A DNA stretch of 10,063 bases from Hyphomicrobiales bacterium (GTDB taxonomy: Bacteria; Pseudomonadota; Alphaproteobacteria; Micropepsales; Micropepsaceae): the NCBI GenBank assembly GCA_017849395.1, contig JAFIHO010000291.1:1-10063 (forward strand), written 5' to 3'. Positions 1 to 8,973 of the stretch are shown here, in pieces. The notes under the pieces were generated by a model. It made no database searches, was not told the DNA's origin, and was given only the letters and a program-made list of their open reading frames with translations. Every line of letters starts with the position of its first letter. Position 1 is the first letter of the stretch. The position numbers were made by a program, and so were the translations under genes.

Positions 1-352
1 GCCGTATCACAGTTGCAAGTTGTTTTAACTTCTTATTTTTTTCGGAAACACGCCAATGGCGAAACTCTCCTCTGAGGTTTTGGGCTTCCACCATCTTGAG
101 ATAGCCGATAGAGGGAGCGCGCCGCAGGGCGCGATCCCATGCCTCAGAAAATTCGGCCCAGCCTTCCGCTGACAGCAAATAGCCTGCAAGAAACAATCGG
201 CGGTCGCCGGACTCAGCGGCGGAATCGTCGGTAACTGCTCGCAGGATAAACAAGCGGCGGCCTCGTCGTACTTTCGGGGCATAGCCACTTAGGCGCGCCC
301 AGATAGGAGCTGAGGCAGACGACCATGGCGGTGCACCAAAGGTACGAGACAT
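1..352 (-). CDS. DUF3800-family protein, N-terminal part (runs off left edge)
   Basis: The frame stays open from an ATG at 352 to the window edge: 117 codons, no stop, C-terminus outside. Recognisable DUF3800 signs are an Asp-Asp-Ser (residues 42-44), a strand reading LFLAGYLL (53-60), the segment WAEFSEAW (65-72), and YLKMVEAQNLRGEF (84-97) followed by a Lys-rich helix. DUF3800 proteins are generally taken to have an RNase H-like fold with acidic active-site residues; they occur in mobile and defence-related contexts, but their role is mostly unknown. The ATG has an AGGA 8 bases upstream. However, the first ~33 residues do not look like the family, which usually begins right at the first strand, so a TTG at 253 is an alternative start. 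The DNA is clearly AT-richer than the rest of the window (about 40% GC in the first 60 bases), which suggests horizontal acquisition. The family call rests on memory of motifs. Confidence 0.72.
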   Translation of the reverse strand, partial: MSRTFGAPPWSSASAPIWARLSGYAPKVRRGRRLFILRAVTDDSAAESGDRRLFLAGYLLSAEGWAEFSEAWDRALRRAPSIGYLKMVEAQNLRGEFRHWRVSEKNKKLKQLATVIR

Positions 353-379
353 ATCCTGATTCCTGGCTAGGGTACGGAA

Positions 380-398
380 ACTATAACATTAGGACTAA
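380..398 (-). promoter_or_regulatory. possible promoter -10 and small inverted repeat upstream of the DUF3800 gene
   Basis: On the minus strand a TATAGT hexamer (380-385) lies about 28 bases upstream of the ATG at 352. Directly upstream of it is a short inverted repeat, TTAG-TC-CTAA (389-398). I find no good -35 at the right distance, so the promoter is tentative. The inverted repeat is short enough to be chance, but its position in the core-promoter spacer is where a repressor could bind. Confidence 0.25.
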
Positions 399-574
399 AT
401 TCCTATTGTTGTGGAATATTTCATTAAGGCAACCCGGTGCATCGTTCAGCGTCCGCAATTACAGACCAACGCCAGGTTGCGGCGTCCGGTTCATCGCCGG
501 TGCTGGAAACTGTGGACGGGATGTGGCGAATTGACGGCATGACGGGGAAAGCGCGGGGCGCGGCGGCGCGGCAG

Positions 575-604
575 ATGACAGGCCAAGCACCGGGCGCTTA
601 TAGT
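575..604 (+). promoter_or_regulatory. sigma70-like promoter for the small membrane-protein gene
   Basis: ATGACA (575-580) and TATAGT (599-604) are separated by 18 bases; each matches the housekeeping consensus at five of six positions. Transcription would begin near 611, leaving a leader of about 16 bases before the ATG at 627. This also argues against a GTG start at 603, which would overlap the -10. It probably drives both 627-878 and 929-1801. Confidence 0.45.
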
Positions 605-626
605 GCGTGAGACAGGCAGGAAAAAC

Positions 627-878
627 ATGAGCGAAGAGCGCAAGGGAACCAATTACACCAAGTTGATGCTGGGCGCGGGGCTGATCGCCATCGCTGCTGT
701 CGGTGTCGCCGCCTTTGTGCCCCGCAAGCGTCTGGCCGCCGTCGCGGAACCGATCCGCGACCTCGCCAAGGCGCCGCTCGCCGTTGCCGCCATTGCGTGG
801 GTCACGGGCCTGTGGCGGGATGCCACTGCTCCCCGCGCGCCGGTGTTCGACGACCTGCGTCCTTTCGATGAATTCTGA
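627..878 (+). CDS. small membrane protein of unknown function (83 aa)
   Basis: I do not recognise the family. The 83-residue product starts with a short charged segment (MSEERKG), followed by one clear transmembrane segment at about residues 12-31, rich in Ala, Gly, Ile and Val. A basic patch (PRKR) comes right after it, then a second weakly hydrophobic stretch at about 49-63. The tail is acidic (FDDLRPFDEF). The ATG at 627 is chosen because AGGA lies 5 bases upstream and because a proposed promoter overlaps the alternative GTG at 603. The basic patch after the first helix would by the positive-inside rule place that side in the cytoplasm. The next gene begins 50 bases downstream in the same direction and also encodes a membrane protein, so the two may be co-transcribed. 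Codon use matches the GC-rich surroundings and the frame is plausible, but coding is not proven. Confidence 0.6.
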   Translation: MSEERKGTNYTKLMLGAGLIAIAAVGVAAFVPRKRLAAVAEPIRDLAKAPLAVAAIAWVTGLWRDATAPRAPVFDDLRPFDEF

Positions 879-928
879 CGGCGGCCGTTCCTGACGCGCG
901 TCCTTCTCTTTTCCGCGCGGAGTGCGGC

Positions 929-1801
929 ATGACAAAGATTCCCGTCCTTGCGACGATCCGTGCCGCTTATGGCTTCACCTTCCAGAATCTGGGGTCGATC
1001 ATCGGCCTGATCTGGCTGCCGATGGTGGTCCTCAGCGTCACGGGGTTCTTCGCGCTGCAAAATCTGTTCGGCGCGATGATCGACTACCTGCGCGGCAGCA
1101 ATCCTGCCGCCATGGGCCCCGCCGCGCTGATGACCCTGGCCTATCTGGTGGTCGTGCTGCTGCTCTATGCCGTGATGTACAGCGCGGTGACGCAACTGGC
1201 GCTGGGCACGCGCCAGGGAAACACGATGATGCATTTCGCGCTGGGGGCGGTGGAATGGCGGCTGTTCCGCGCTTTCCTGGCGCTGACCGGACTGGTGATG
1301 CTGCTGATGCTGGCGGCGCTCCTGACGGCGACGGTGGCGCAACTGGCGCTGTCCATGGGCGGCCTGCGCCCAACCGAGACCCAGAGCGGGCTTCTGATGA
1401 TGTTCGCCTTCTATGGCGTCATGGCCATCGCGGTGCCGCGTTTCCTGTTGCTGCTGCCCGCCGTGGCCGCGCAGGGTGAGGACCTGGCGATGCGCCGCGC
1501 CTGGGCGCTGTCGGCGGGGAATTTCGCCGGCCTGCTGGCCATCGCCATCGCGGTCTTCGCGCCGGGCCTCATCATCATGCAATTGGCAGAAATGCTGGTG
1601 CCGGGCGCCGGACAGGCCGCCGCATCGGCCGGCCAACATGCCGTGATGCTGGCGGCGCTGGAACACCAGCGCGCCACCATGCCCGTGGCGAGCGGTATCG
1701 CGTTCTTCATCGCGCCGCTGACCATTGGCCTGGTCTCGGGCGCCAGCGTGGCGGTGCACCGCGCCCTGGCCGGGGACACGTCCGGGAAGAGCTTCGACTG
1801 A
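929..1801 (+). CDS. polytopic inner-membrane protein, about six transmembrane helices (290 aa)
   Basis: No catalytic motif is visible and I cannot assign a function. Hydrophobic segments lie at about residues 20-48, 65-90, 112-140, 152-180, 198-222 and 255-278, giving a six-helix integral membrane protein. After the fourth helix, a stretch with RFLLLLPAVAAQGE and then AWALSAGNFAG resembles the recurring pattern in broad uncharacterised membrane families (YciC-like, or the membrane domain found beside glycerophosphodiester phosphodiesterases). That likeness is weak and from memory. The ATG at 929 has a GCGGAG sequence about 6 bases upstream. The gene follows the 83-residue membrane-protein gene by 50 bases, so the two may be one transcription unit, and it ends 21 bases before the convergent uvrA stop. 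A long His/Gln/Arg-rich frame on the opposite strand is an antisense shadow. Confidence 0.75.
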   Translation: MTKIPVLATIRAAYGFTFQNLGSIIGLIWLPMVVLSVTGFFALQNLFGAMIDYLRGSNPAAMGPAALMTLAYLVVVLLLYAVMYSAVTQLALGTRQGNTMMHFALGAVEWRLFRAFLALTGLVMLLMLAALLTATVAQLALSMGGLRPTETQSGLLMMFAFYGVMAIAVPRFLLLLPAVAAQGEDLAMRRAWALSAGNFAGLLAIAIAVFAPGLIIMQLAEMLVPGAGQAAASAGQHAVMLAALEHQRATMPVASGIAFFIAPLTIGLVSGASVAVHRALAGDTSGKSFD

Positions 1802-1822
1802 CAACGAAGCTGGCTGACGCGG

Positions 1823-4630
<2,808 letters not shown>

Positions 4631-4736
4631 ACAGGGTCTCAAGTAGCGAAGCGGTAGACCAAAGGAAGTACCGCGATGTGGGGTCGGAACCGTAGATACG
4701 CAAGGACGGTCGGGTCCGGCTCACATTAGTTGGGGA

Positions 4737-4763
4737 TTGACTCGAATCTGACCAGAACATAAT
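4737..4763 (+). promoter_or_regulatory. probable ssb promoter
   Basis: TTGACT (4737-4742) is a good -35. CATAAT (4758-4763) matches the -10 consensus at five positions but leaves a short 15-base spacer; TAATAA (4760-4765) gives a 17-base spacer but a poorer match. Either -10 lies inside the SOS box, so LexA would block polymerase. Transcription would start near 4770, giving a leader of about 70 bases before the ssb ATG. Confidence 0.45.
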
Positions 4764-4769
4764 AAGAAC
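4755..4769. promoter_or_regulatory. alphaproteobacterial SOS box (LexA operator)
   Basis: The sequence is GAAC, seven bases (ATAATAA), GAAC, which read on the other strand is GTTC-N7-GTTC. This perfect direct repeat is the LexA recognition sequence established for alphaproteobacteria and differs from the palindromic CTGT-N8-ACAG box of gamma-proteobacteria. It sits in the divergent uvrA-ssb region, and an SOS-controlled uvrA-ssb divergon has been described in Sinorhizobium meliloti. The seven central bases supply -10-like sequence for both directions, so one LexA dimer could repress both genes. Confidence 0.88.
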
Positions 4770-4786
4770 AAAATGCCTATGCACAA
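4759..4786 (-). promoter_or_regulatory. probable uvrA promoter
   Basis: On the minus strand TTGTGC (4781-4786) is followed after 16 bases by TATTAT (4759-4764), which lies within the spacer of the SOS box. Transcription would begin around 4751, leaving a leader of about 120 bases before the uvrA ATG. The -35 also falls inside the 7-bp inverted repeat at 4777-4793. Confidence 0.5.
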
Positions 4787-4793
4787 TGCATAG
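4777..4793. repeat. perfect 7-bp inverted repeat beside the SOS box
   Basis: CTATGCA (4777-4783), a CAA loop, and TGCATAG (4787-4793) form a perfect inverted repeat 7 bases from the SOS box. It covers the proposed uvrA -35 and lies just downstream of the proposed ssb transcription start, so it could be a second operator or a hairpin at the 5' end of the ssb message. I do not recognise a regulator for it. Confidence 0.5.
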
Positions 4794-4842
4794 TGTCGCG
4801 GACGGGCCTAAGGTCCGGCGCTCAGCGCGAAAGGATTGGGTC

Positions 4843-5301
4843 ATGGCGGGTAGCGTCAACAAGGTCATTCTGGTCGGCAATCTGGGCAAGGACCCGGAAG
4901 TGCGCCGGATGCAGAGCGGCGACGCCGTGGTGAACCTGTCGGTCGCCACCTCGGAAACCTGGCGCGACAAGGCCAGCGGCGAGCGCAAGGAAAAGACCGA
5001 GTGGCACCGGGTGGTGATCTTCAACAAGAACCTGGCCGAGGTCGCGGAGAAGTATCTGCGCAAGGGTTCCAAGGTCTATGTCGAGGGCCAGCTCCAGACC
5101 CGCAAATGGACCGACAAGGACGGGCAGGAGAAATATTCCACCGAAGTGGTGCTGCAGAATTTTCGGGGCGAACTGACCATGCTGGACGGCCGCAACGGCG
5201 GCGAGGGCGGTGGTAGTGGTTCCTTCGGCGGCGGGCGCGGCGCCAGCGAGGCCCCGGCCAGCTTCCAGCGCGAAGAACTGGATGACGAGATTCCGTTCTA
5301 G
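4843..5301 (+). CDS. ssb: single-stranded DNA-binding protein
   Basis: SSB coats single-stranded DNA in replication, recombination and repair, and recruits partner enzymes through its C-terminal tip. The 152-residue product has an OB fold over about residues 1-112, starting NKVILVGNLGKDPE and including WHRVVIFNKNLAE and KVYVEGQLQTRKW. A flexible Gly/Ser/Ala-rich linker follows (about 117-140), and it ends in the acidic tip DDEIPF, a slight variant of the usual DDDIPF. The start at 4843 is chosen over the in-frame ATG at 4786 because AAGGA lies 7 bases upstream of it, the family begins here, and the extra 19 residues resemble nothing; moreover the ATG at 4786 lies within the inverted repeat. 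It is divergent from uvrA with a shared SOS box, so damage induction is likely. A paired structure begins directly after the stop. Confidence 0.97.
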   Translation: MAGSVNKVILVGNLGKDPEVRRMQSGDAVVNLSVATSETWRDKASGERKEKTEWHRVVIFNKNLAEVAEKYLRKGSKVYVEGQLQTRKWTDKDGQEKYSTEVVLQNFRGELTMLDGRNGGEGGGSGSFGGGRGASEAPASFQREELDDEIPF

Positions 5302-5369
5302 GCCCTGGTCTCGATTACCGTTCGGCAATCCCAGGTGTCATGGCCCACTTCACGTGGGCCATCCAGGGC
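5302..5369. terminator. nested inverted repeats after ssb, possible terminator
   Basis: A perfect 9-bp stem, ATGGCCCAC (5340-5348) with GTGGGCCAT (5354-5362) and a 5-base loop, is flanked by an outer 7-bp pairing of GCCCTGG (5302-5308) with CCAGGGC (5363-5369). No T-run follows, so this is not a textbook Rho-independent terminator, but the inner hairpin is strong and placed right behind the ssb stop. A second GCCCTGG at 5401-5407 could compete for the same CCAGGGC. Confidence 0.5.
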
Positions 5370-5467
5370 AAGCGGCGCGCCCGTCGGGAGTCTTTTCGCG
5401 GCCCTGGTTGGCCCGGGCGTTAAGCTTGTCCTCCGCCCGCGCTTCGCGTGGTTCGGGGGGCCGGGCC

Positions 5468-6073
5468 ATGACAGGTTGTGCGCTGGCTCTCCTGATCCTG
5501 ACCGGCTGCACAACCTCCTCCGGGCTGGCGGTGAAGGCCATCGCGTCCCCTTACGTGGCGGCCGCCTATATCCCGCTGCACAAGCGGACCCATCTGGGCA
5601 TCGACAGTGCCAATGGGGCGGCGGTGGCTATCGCGCCCGGCATGGCGGTCACGGTGGCGCCTAACGCCAATCTGGTCGATCCCCGGAGCGTTGCAGGCAG
5701 CGCGCGGGATTACGACCTCCTGTTCTTCCGAACCCGAACGGGAGGGGGCCCCCCAATTTCTGTGGTTCAAATGGGCATGGCGGTGACCGCCTATGGCCAG
5801 GGCCGCGACGGCGAGCTGCGGCTGGCGCACGGCACGGTCCGGGGCGTGCACACCTGTCCCGGTTGCACGGCGTCCGCCTATTTCACCTTCACGGGCAATG
5901 CGGGGCCCGGCTTCTCCGGCGGGCCGGTGCTGGACGGGCAGGGGCGGCTGGTCGGGATCACCTTCGGCTATCGCGACATCGGCTCCCAAAGGATGATTTA
6001 CGCCTATGACATGAACCGGGTGGACGAGGAGTTGCGGCGGGTTCTCAAGGGCCCCGCCGCGCCCAACCGCTGA
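5468..6073 (+). CDS. trypsin-like (S1 fold) putative lipoprotein, probably lacking the catalytic His
   Basis: The 201-residue product begins with a hydrophobic signal ending in LTGC (11-14), a good lipobox, so it is probably anchored in the envelope. The rest resembles a compact trypsin-like peptidase: GAAVAIAPG (50-58), DYDLLFF (81-87) supplying a candidate catalytic Asp83, and GPGFSGGPV with candidate nucleophile Ser150, then GRLVGITFGY. Where the family has Ala-His (as in TNAHV), this protein reads TVAPNAN (62-68), with Pro65 where His is expected, so it may be a pseudo-protease. The ATG at 5468 has only a G-run upstream and gives a signal without basic residues. A TTG at 5426 would add 14 residues with four Arg and make a more normal signal, so the start is uncertain. 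A still longer frame reaching into ssb is rejected. It is flanked by ssb (166 bases upstream) and gyrA (158 bases downstream). Substrate unknown. Confidence 0.75.
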   Translation: MTGCALALLILTGCTTSSGLAVKAIASPYVAAAYIPLHKRTHLGIDSANGAAVAIAPGMAVTVAPNANLVDPRSVAGSARDYDLLFFRTRTGGGPPISVVQMGMAVTAYGQGRDGELRLAHGTVRGVHTCPGCTASAYFTFTGNAGPGFSGGPVLDGQGRLVGITFGYRDIGSQRMIYAYDMNRVDEELRRVLKGPAAPNR

Positions 6074-6198
6074 CGGCAGAAAACGCCGCGAAACACAGGC
6101 ACAAACAGCCGTAAATGCAAGCCATTTAGACGGGATTTCGCAGGCGGTTTTGCTGGCTGTGGCGCGGTCAAAAATGCTAGGAATCACGCCTGCTTCGT

Positions 6199-6225
6199 GC
6201 CCCGTTTCAGGGGCCTGCCCAGGGA
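6199..6225 (+). promoter_or_regulatory. gyrA ribosome-binding site with small upstream hairpin
   Basis: AGGGA (6221-6225) lies 6 bases before the TTG at 6232 and decides that start; no in-frame ATG occurs nearby. Just upstream is a small stem, GCCCC (6199-6203) with GGGGC (6210-6214). An alternative pairing, GGGC with GCCC (6211-6214/6217-6220), would end directly before the ribosome site. Whether either structure affects translation is unknown. A gyrA promoter in 6074-6198 is not clear to me. Confidence 0.5.
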
Positions 6226-6231
6226 CGTTTT

Positions 6232-8973
6232 TTGAGCGACAATTCCGACACTGCGGCGCCCCCGCCCGGTTCTCCCGAAGGCGGCCAGCCCATCGCGCCG
6301 ATCGCCATCGAAGACGAGCTGAAACGCTCCTATCTCGATTACGCGATGAGCGTGATCGTCAGCCGCGCGCTGCCCGATGCGCGTGACGGACTGAAGCCGG
6401 TGCACCGGCGCATTCTCTTCTCGATGCATGAGGAAGGGCGCGACTGGAACAAGCCCTATCGCAAATCGGCGGTCATCGTCGGCGATGTGATGGGTAAGTA
6501 CCATCCGCATGGCGACCAGTCGATCTATGACGCCCTGGTGCGGCTGGCGCAGGATTTCTCCATGCGCGTGCCGTTGATCGACGGCCAGGGCAATTTCGGC
6601 TCGGTGGACGGCGATCCGCCCGCCGCCATGCGTTACACCGAGGCGCGTCGGGCCAAGATCGCCCATGCGCTGACGGAAGACATCGACAAGGAAACGGTCG
6701 AATTTCAGCCCAACTATGACGGCTCGGAAAAAGAGCCGGTGGTGCTGCCCGCCCGCTTTCCCAATGTGCTGGTCAATGGTTCGTCCGGCATTGCGGTCGG
6801 CATGGCGACCAACATCCCGCCCCACAATCTGGGCGAGGTGATCGACGCCACACTGGCCTATATCGACGACCCATCGATCAACTTGGAAGCCCTGACCGAG
6901 ATCGTGCCGGGACCGGATTTCCCGACCGGCGCGCTCATCATCGGCAAGCTGGCGGCGCGCGGCGCCCTGGCGCGCGGGCGCGGCGCCATCCTGATGCGGG
7001 CGCGCTGCACGGTGGAGGAAATCCGCAAGGACCGGGACGCCATCATCGTCACGGAAATTCCCTATCAGGTGAACAAGGCGGTGCTGCTGGAGCGCATCGC
7101 CGAACTGGTGCGCGACAAGCGGGTGGAAGGCATCGCGGACATCCGCGACGAAAGCGACCGCCATGGCATGCGCATCGTGATCGAGTTGAAGCGCGATGCA
7201 TCCAGCGAAGTGACGCTCAACCAGCTCTATCGCTTCTCCAGCCTGCAGACCAGCTTCGGCGTCAACATGCTGGCGCTGAACGAGGGCCGTCCGGTTCAGA
7301 TGAACCTGAAGGATTTCCTCGCCGCCTTTGTCGGCTTCCGCGAGGAGGTCGTTACCCGCCGCACCAAGTTCGAACTGGCCAAGGCGCGGGAACGCGGCCA
7401 CATCCTGGTGGGTCTGGCCATCGCGGTGGCCAATATCGACGAAGTGATCCGCCTGATCCGCGAGGCGCCGGACGCCGCTGCCGCGCGCGAAGGCCTGATG
7501 GCGCGTGCATGTCCCGCCGGCGATGTCGCGCCGCTGGTGATGCTGAGCGCCGATCCGCGCCACATGGTGGCGGAAGACGGCACCATGCGCCTGACCGAGG
7601 AACAGGCGCGGGCAATCCTGGATTTGCGCCTGCAACGCTTGACTGCGCTGGGCCGCGACGAGATCAATGACGAAGGCGCCAAGCTGGGCGAGGCGATCCG
7701 CGACTATCTGGACATTCTGTCGTCGCGCGGCCGGGTGCTGCAGATCATCCGCGATGAACTGACGGCGATCCGGACCGAGTTCGCCACGCCGCGCAAGACC
7801 GAGCTGATCGACGCGGATATCGAGATCGAGGACGAGGCGCTGATCGAGCGCGAGGATGTCGCGGTCACCGTGACCCATGCGGGCTACATCAAGCGCACCC
7901 CCATCGCCGAATACCGGGTGCAGGGGCGCGGCGGCAAGGGCCGTGCGGGCATGGCGACGCGGGACGAAGATTTCGTCACCAATCTGTTCGTCGCCTCGAC
8001 CCATGCGCCGATGCTGTTCTTCTCCTCGACCGGCATGGTCTACAAGCTGAAGGTCTGGCGGTTGCCCGAAGCGCGCATCTCCGGCAAGGGCAAGGCGATG
8101 GTCAATCTGCTGCCGCTGACCGAGGGCGAGCGCATTACCACCATCCTGGCGCTGCCCGAGAATGAATCCGAATGGGACAAGCTGAATGTCGTGTTCGCCA
8201 CCAAATCGGGCGATGTGCGACGCAATGAATTGTCCGATTTCGTCAGCATCAATCGCAACGGCAAGATCGCGATGAAGCTAGCTTTGGGCGACGGCATTGT
8301 GGGCGTCGCCACCTGCACCGAACGCGATGACGTCCTGCTGACAACCCGCGCGGGCAAGGCGATCCGTTTCCCGCTGACCGATGTTCGGGTGTTCAAGGGC
8401 CGCGATTCCACCGGCGTGCGCGGCATCAAGCTGGCGGGTCTCGGAAAAGAGGGCGGCGACGAGGTTGTCAGTCTTTCCCTGCTGTATCATTCCGACGCTA
8501 CCTCCGCCGAGGCGCGCGCCTATCTGAAACAGGCCAGCGCGGCCCGCCGCGCCGCCAATGGCGACGACGAAACGCCGCTCGATGAGGTCGCGGAAGACGC
8601 CGAGGACAATGTGGAGGAGGCGACCCTCACGCCCGAACGCTATGCGGCGCTGGGCGCGCGCGAGCAGTTCGTGCTGACCGTCTCCCAGACCGGCTTCGGC
8701 AAGCGCAGTTCGTCCTATGAATATCGTGTCACGGGGCGGGGCGGTTCGGGCATCGTCGCCATGGGCATGGGCAAGAAGAACAGCGCCATCATCGCCTCCT
8801 TCCCGGTGGAGGAGAGCGACGATCTGATGCTGATCAGCGATGCGGGCCAGACCATCCGCGTGCCGGTGGCCGGCATTTCCATCCAGGGCCGCGCCGCACA
8901 GGGCGTCACGGTGTTCCGTGTGGACGAGGGTGAGCGGGTGGTATCGGTCGAACGCATCGCGGATACCCCATGA
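6232..8973 (+). CDS. gyrA: DNA gyrase subunit A
   Basis: GyrA is the breakage-reunion subunit of the A2B2 gyrase, which introduces negative supercoils using ATP. The 913-residue product has a Pro/Gly-rich lead of about 24 residues, then the winged-helix and tower region starting near IEDELKRSYLDYAMSVIVSRALPD. The catalytic tyrosine is Tyr135 in AAMRYTEAR. The quinolone region reads HPHGDQSIYD, with Gln96 at the E. coli Ser83 position and Asp100 at Asp87. The C-terminal beta-pinwheel starts with the GyrA box QGRGGKG (564-570; canonical QRRGGKG). Between blades at about 750-806 is a charged, acidic insertion, which I recall as usual for alphaproteobacteria. There is no acidic tail like E. coli's. 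The start is TTG with AGGGA 6 bases upstream. Its stop overlaps the coaD start (ATGA). The 606-codon frame on the opposite strand is a shadow. Confidence 0.98.
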   Translation: MSDNSDTAAPPPGSPEGGQPIAPIAIEDELKRSYLDYAMSVIVSRALPDARDGLKPVHRRILFSMHEEGRDWNKPYRKSAVIVGDVMGKYHPHGDQSIYDALVRLAQDFSMRVPLIDGQGNFGSVDGDPPAAMRYTEARRAKIAHALTEDIDKETVEFQPNYDGSEKEPVVLPARFPNVLVNGSSGIAVGMATNIPPHNLGEVIDATLAYIDDPSINLEALTEIVPGPDFPTGALIIGKLAARGALARGRGAILMRARCTVEEIRKDRDAIIVTEIPYQVNKAVLLERIAELVRDKRVEGIADIRDESDRHGMRIVIELKRDASSEVTLNQLYRFSSLQTSFGVNMLALNEGRPVQMNLKDFLAAFVGFREEVVTRRTKFELAKARERGHILVGLAIAVANIDEVIRLIREAPDAAAAREGLMARACPAGDVAPLVMLSADPRHMVAEDGTMRLTEEQARAILDLRLQRLTALGRDEINDEGAKLGEAIRDYLDILSSRGRVLQIIRDELTAIRTEFATPRKTELIDADIEIEDEALIEREDVAVTVTHAGYIKRTPIAEYRVQGRGGKGRAGMATRDEDFVTNLFVASTHAPMLFFSSTGMVYKLKVWRLPEARISGKGKAMVNLLPLTEGERITTILALPENESEWDKLNVVFATKSGDVRRNELSDFVSINRNGKIAMKLALGDGIVGVATCTERDDVLLTTRAGKAIRFPLTDVRVFKGRDSTGVRGIKLAGLGKEGGDEVVSLSLLYHSDATSAEARAYLKQASAARRAANGDDETPLDEVAEDAEDNVEEATLTPERYAALGAREQFVLTVSQTGFGKRSSSYEYRVTGRGGSGIVAMGMGKKNSAIIASFPVEESDDLMLISDAGQTIRVPVAGISIQGRAAQGVTVFRVDEGERVVSVERIADTP

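Noticed and set aside
25..288. 87-codon minus-strand frame
   Set aside because: It is out of frame with the DUF3800-like reading, which gives recognisable motifs from 352 to the edge; this frame does not resemble any protein.
325..534. 69-codon plus-strand frame in the left spacer
   Set aside because: No domain and no ribosome site; it overlaps the DUF3800 start and probable promoter on the other strand.
653..1804. 383-codon minus-strand frame opposite the membrane-protein genes
   Set aside because: It is strongly His/Gln/Arg-rich without domains, while the plus frame shows six clear membrane helices and a ribosome site.
4786..4842. Earlier ATG extending ssb by 19 residues
   Set aside because: It lies within the inverted repeat and very close to the probable transcription start, has no ribosome site, and adds non-family residues; ATG 4843 has AAGGA.
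5210..5467. Long upstream extension of the trypsin-like gene into ssb
   Set aside because: It would overlap ssb by about 90 bases and place the lipoprotein signal in mid-protein.
6184..8004. 606-codon open frame on the minus strand opposite gyrA
   Set aside because: It is antisense to a certain gyrA and has the repetitive His/Asp/Gln/Arg composition typical of mirrored GC-rich codons.
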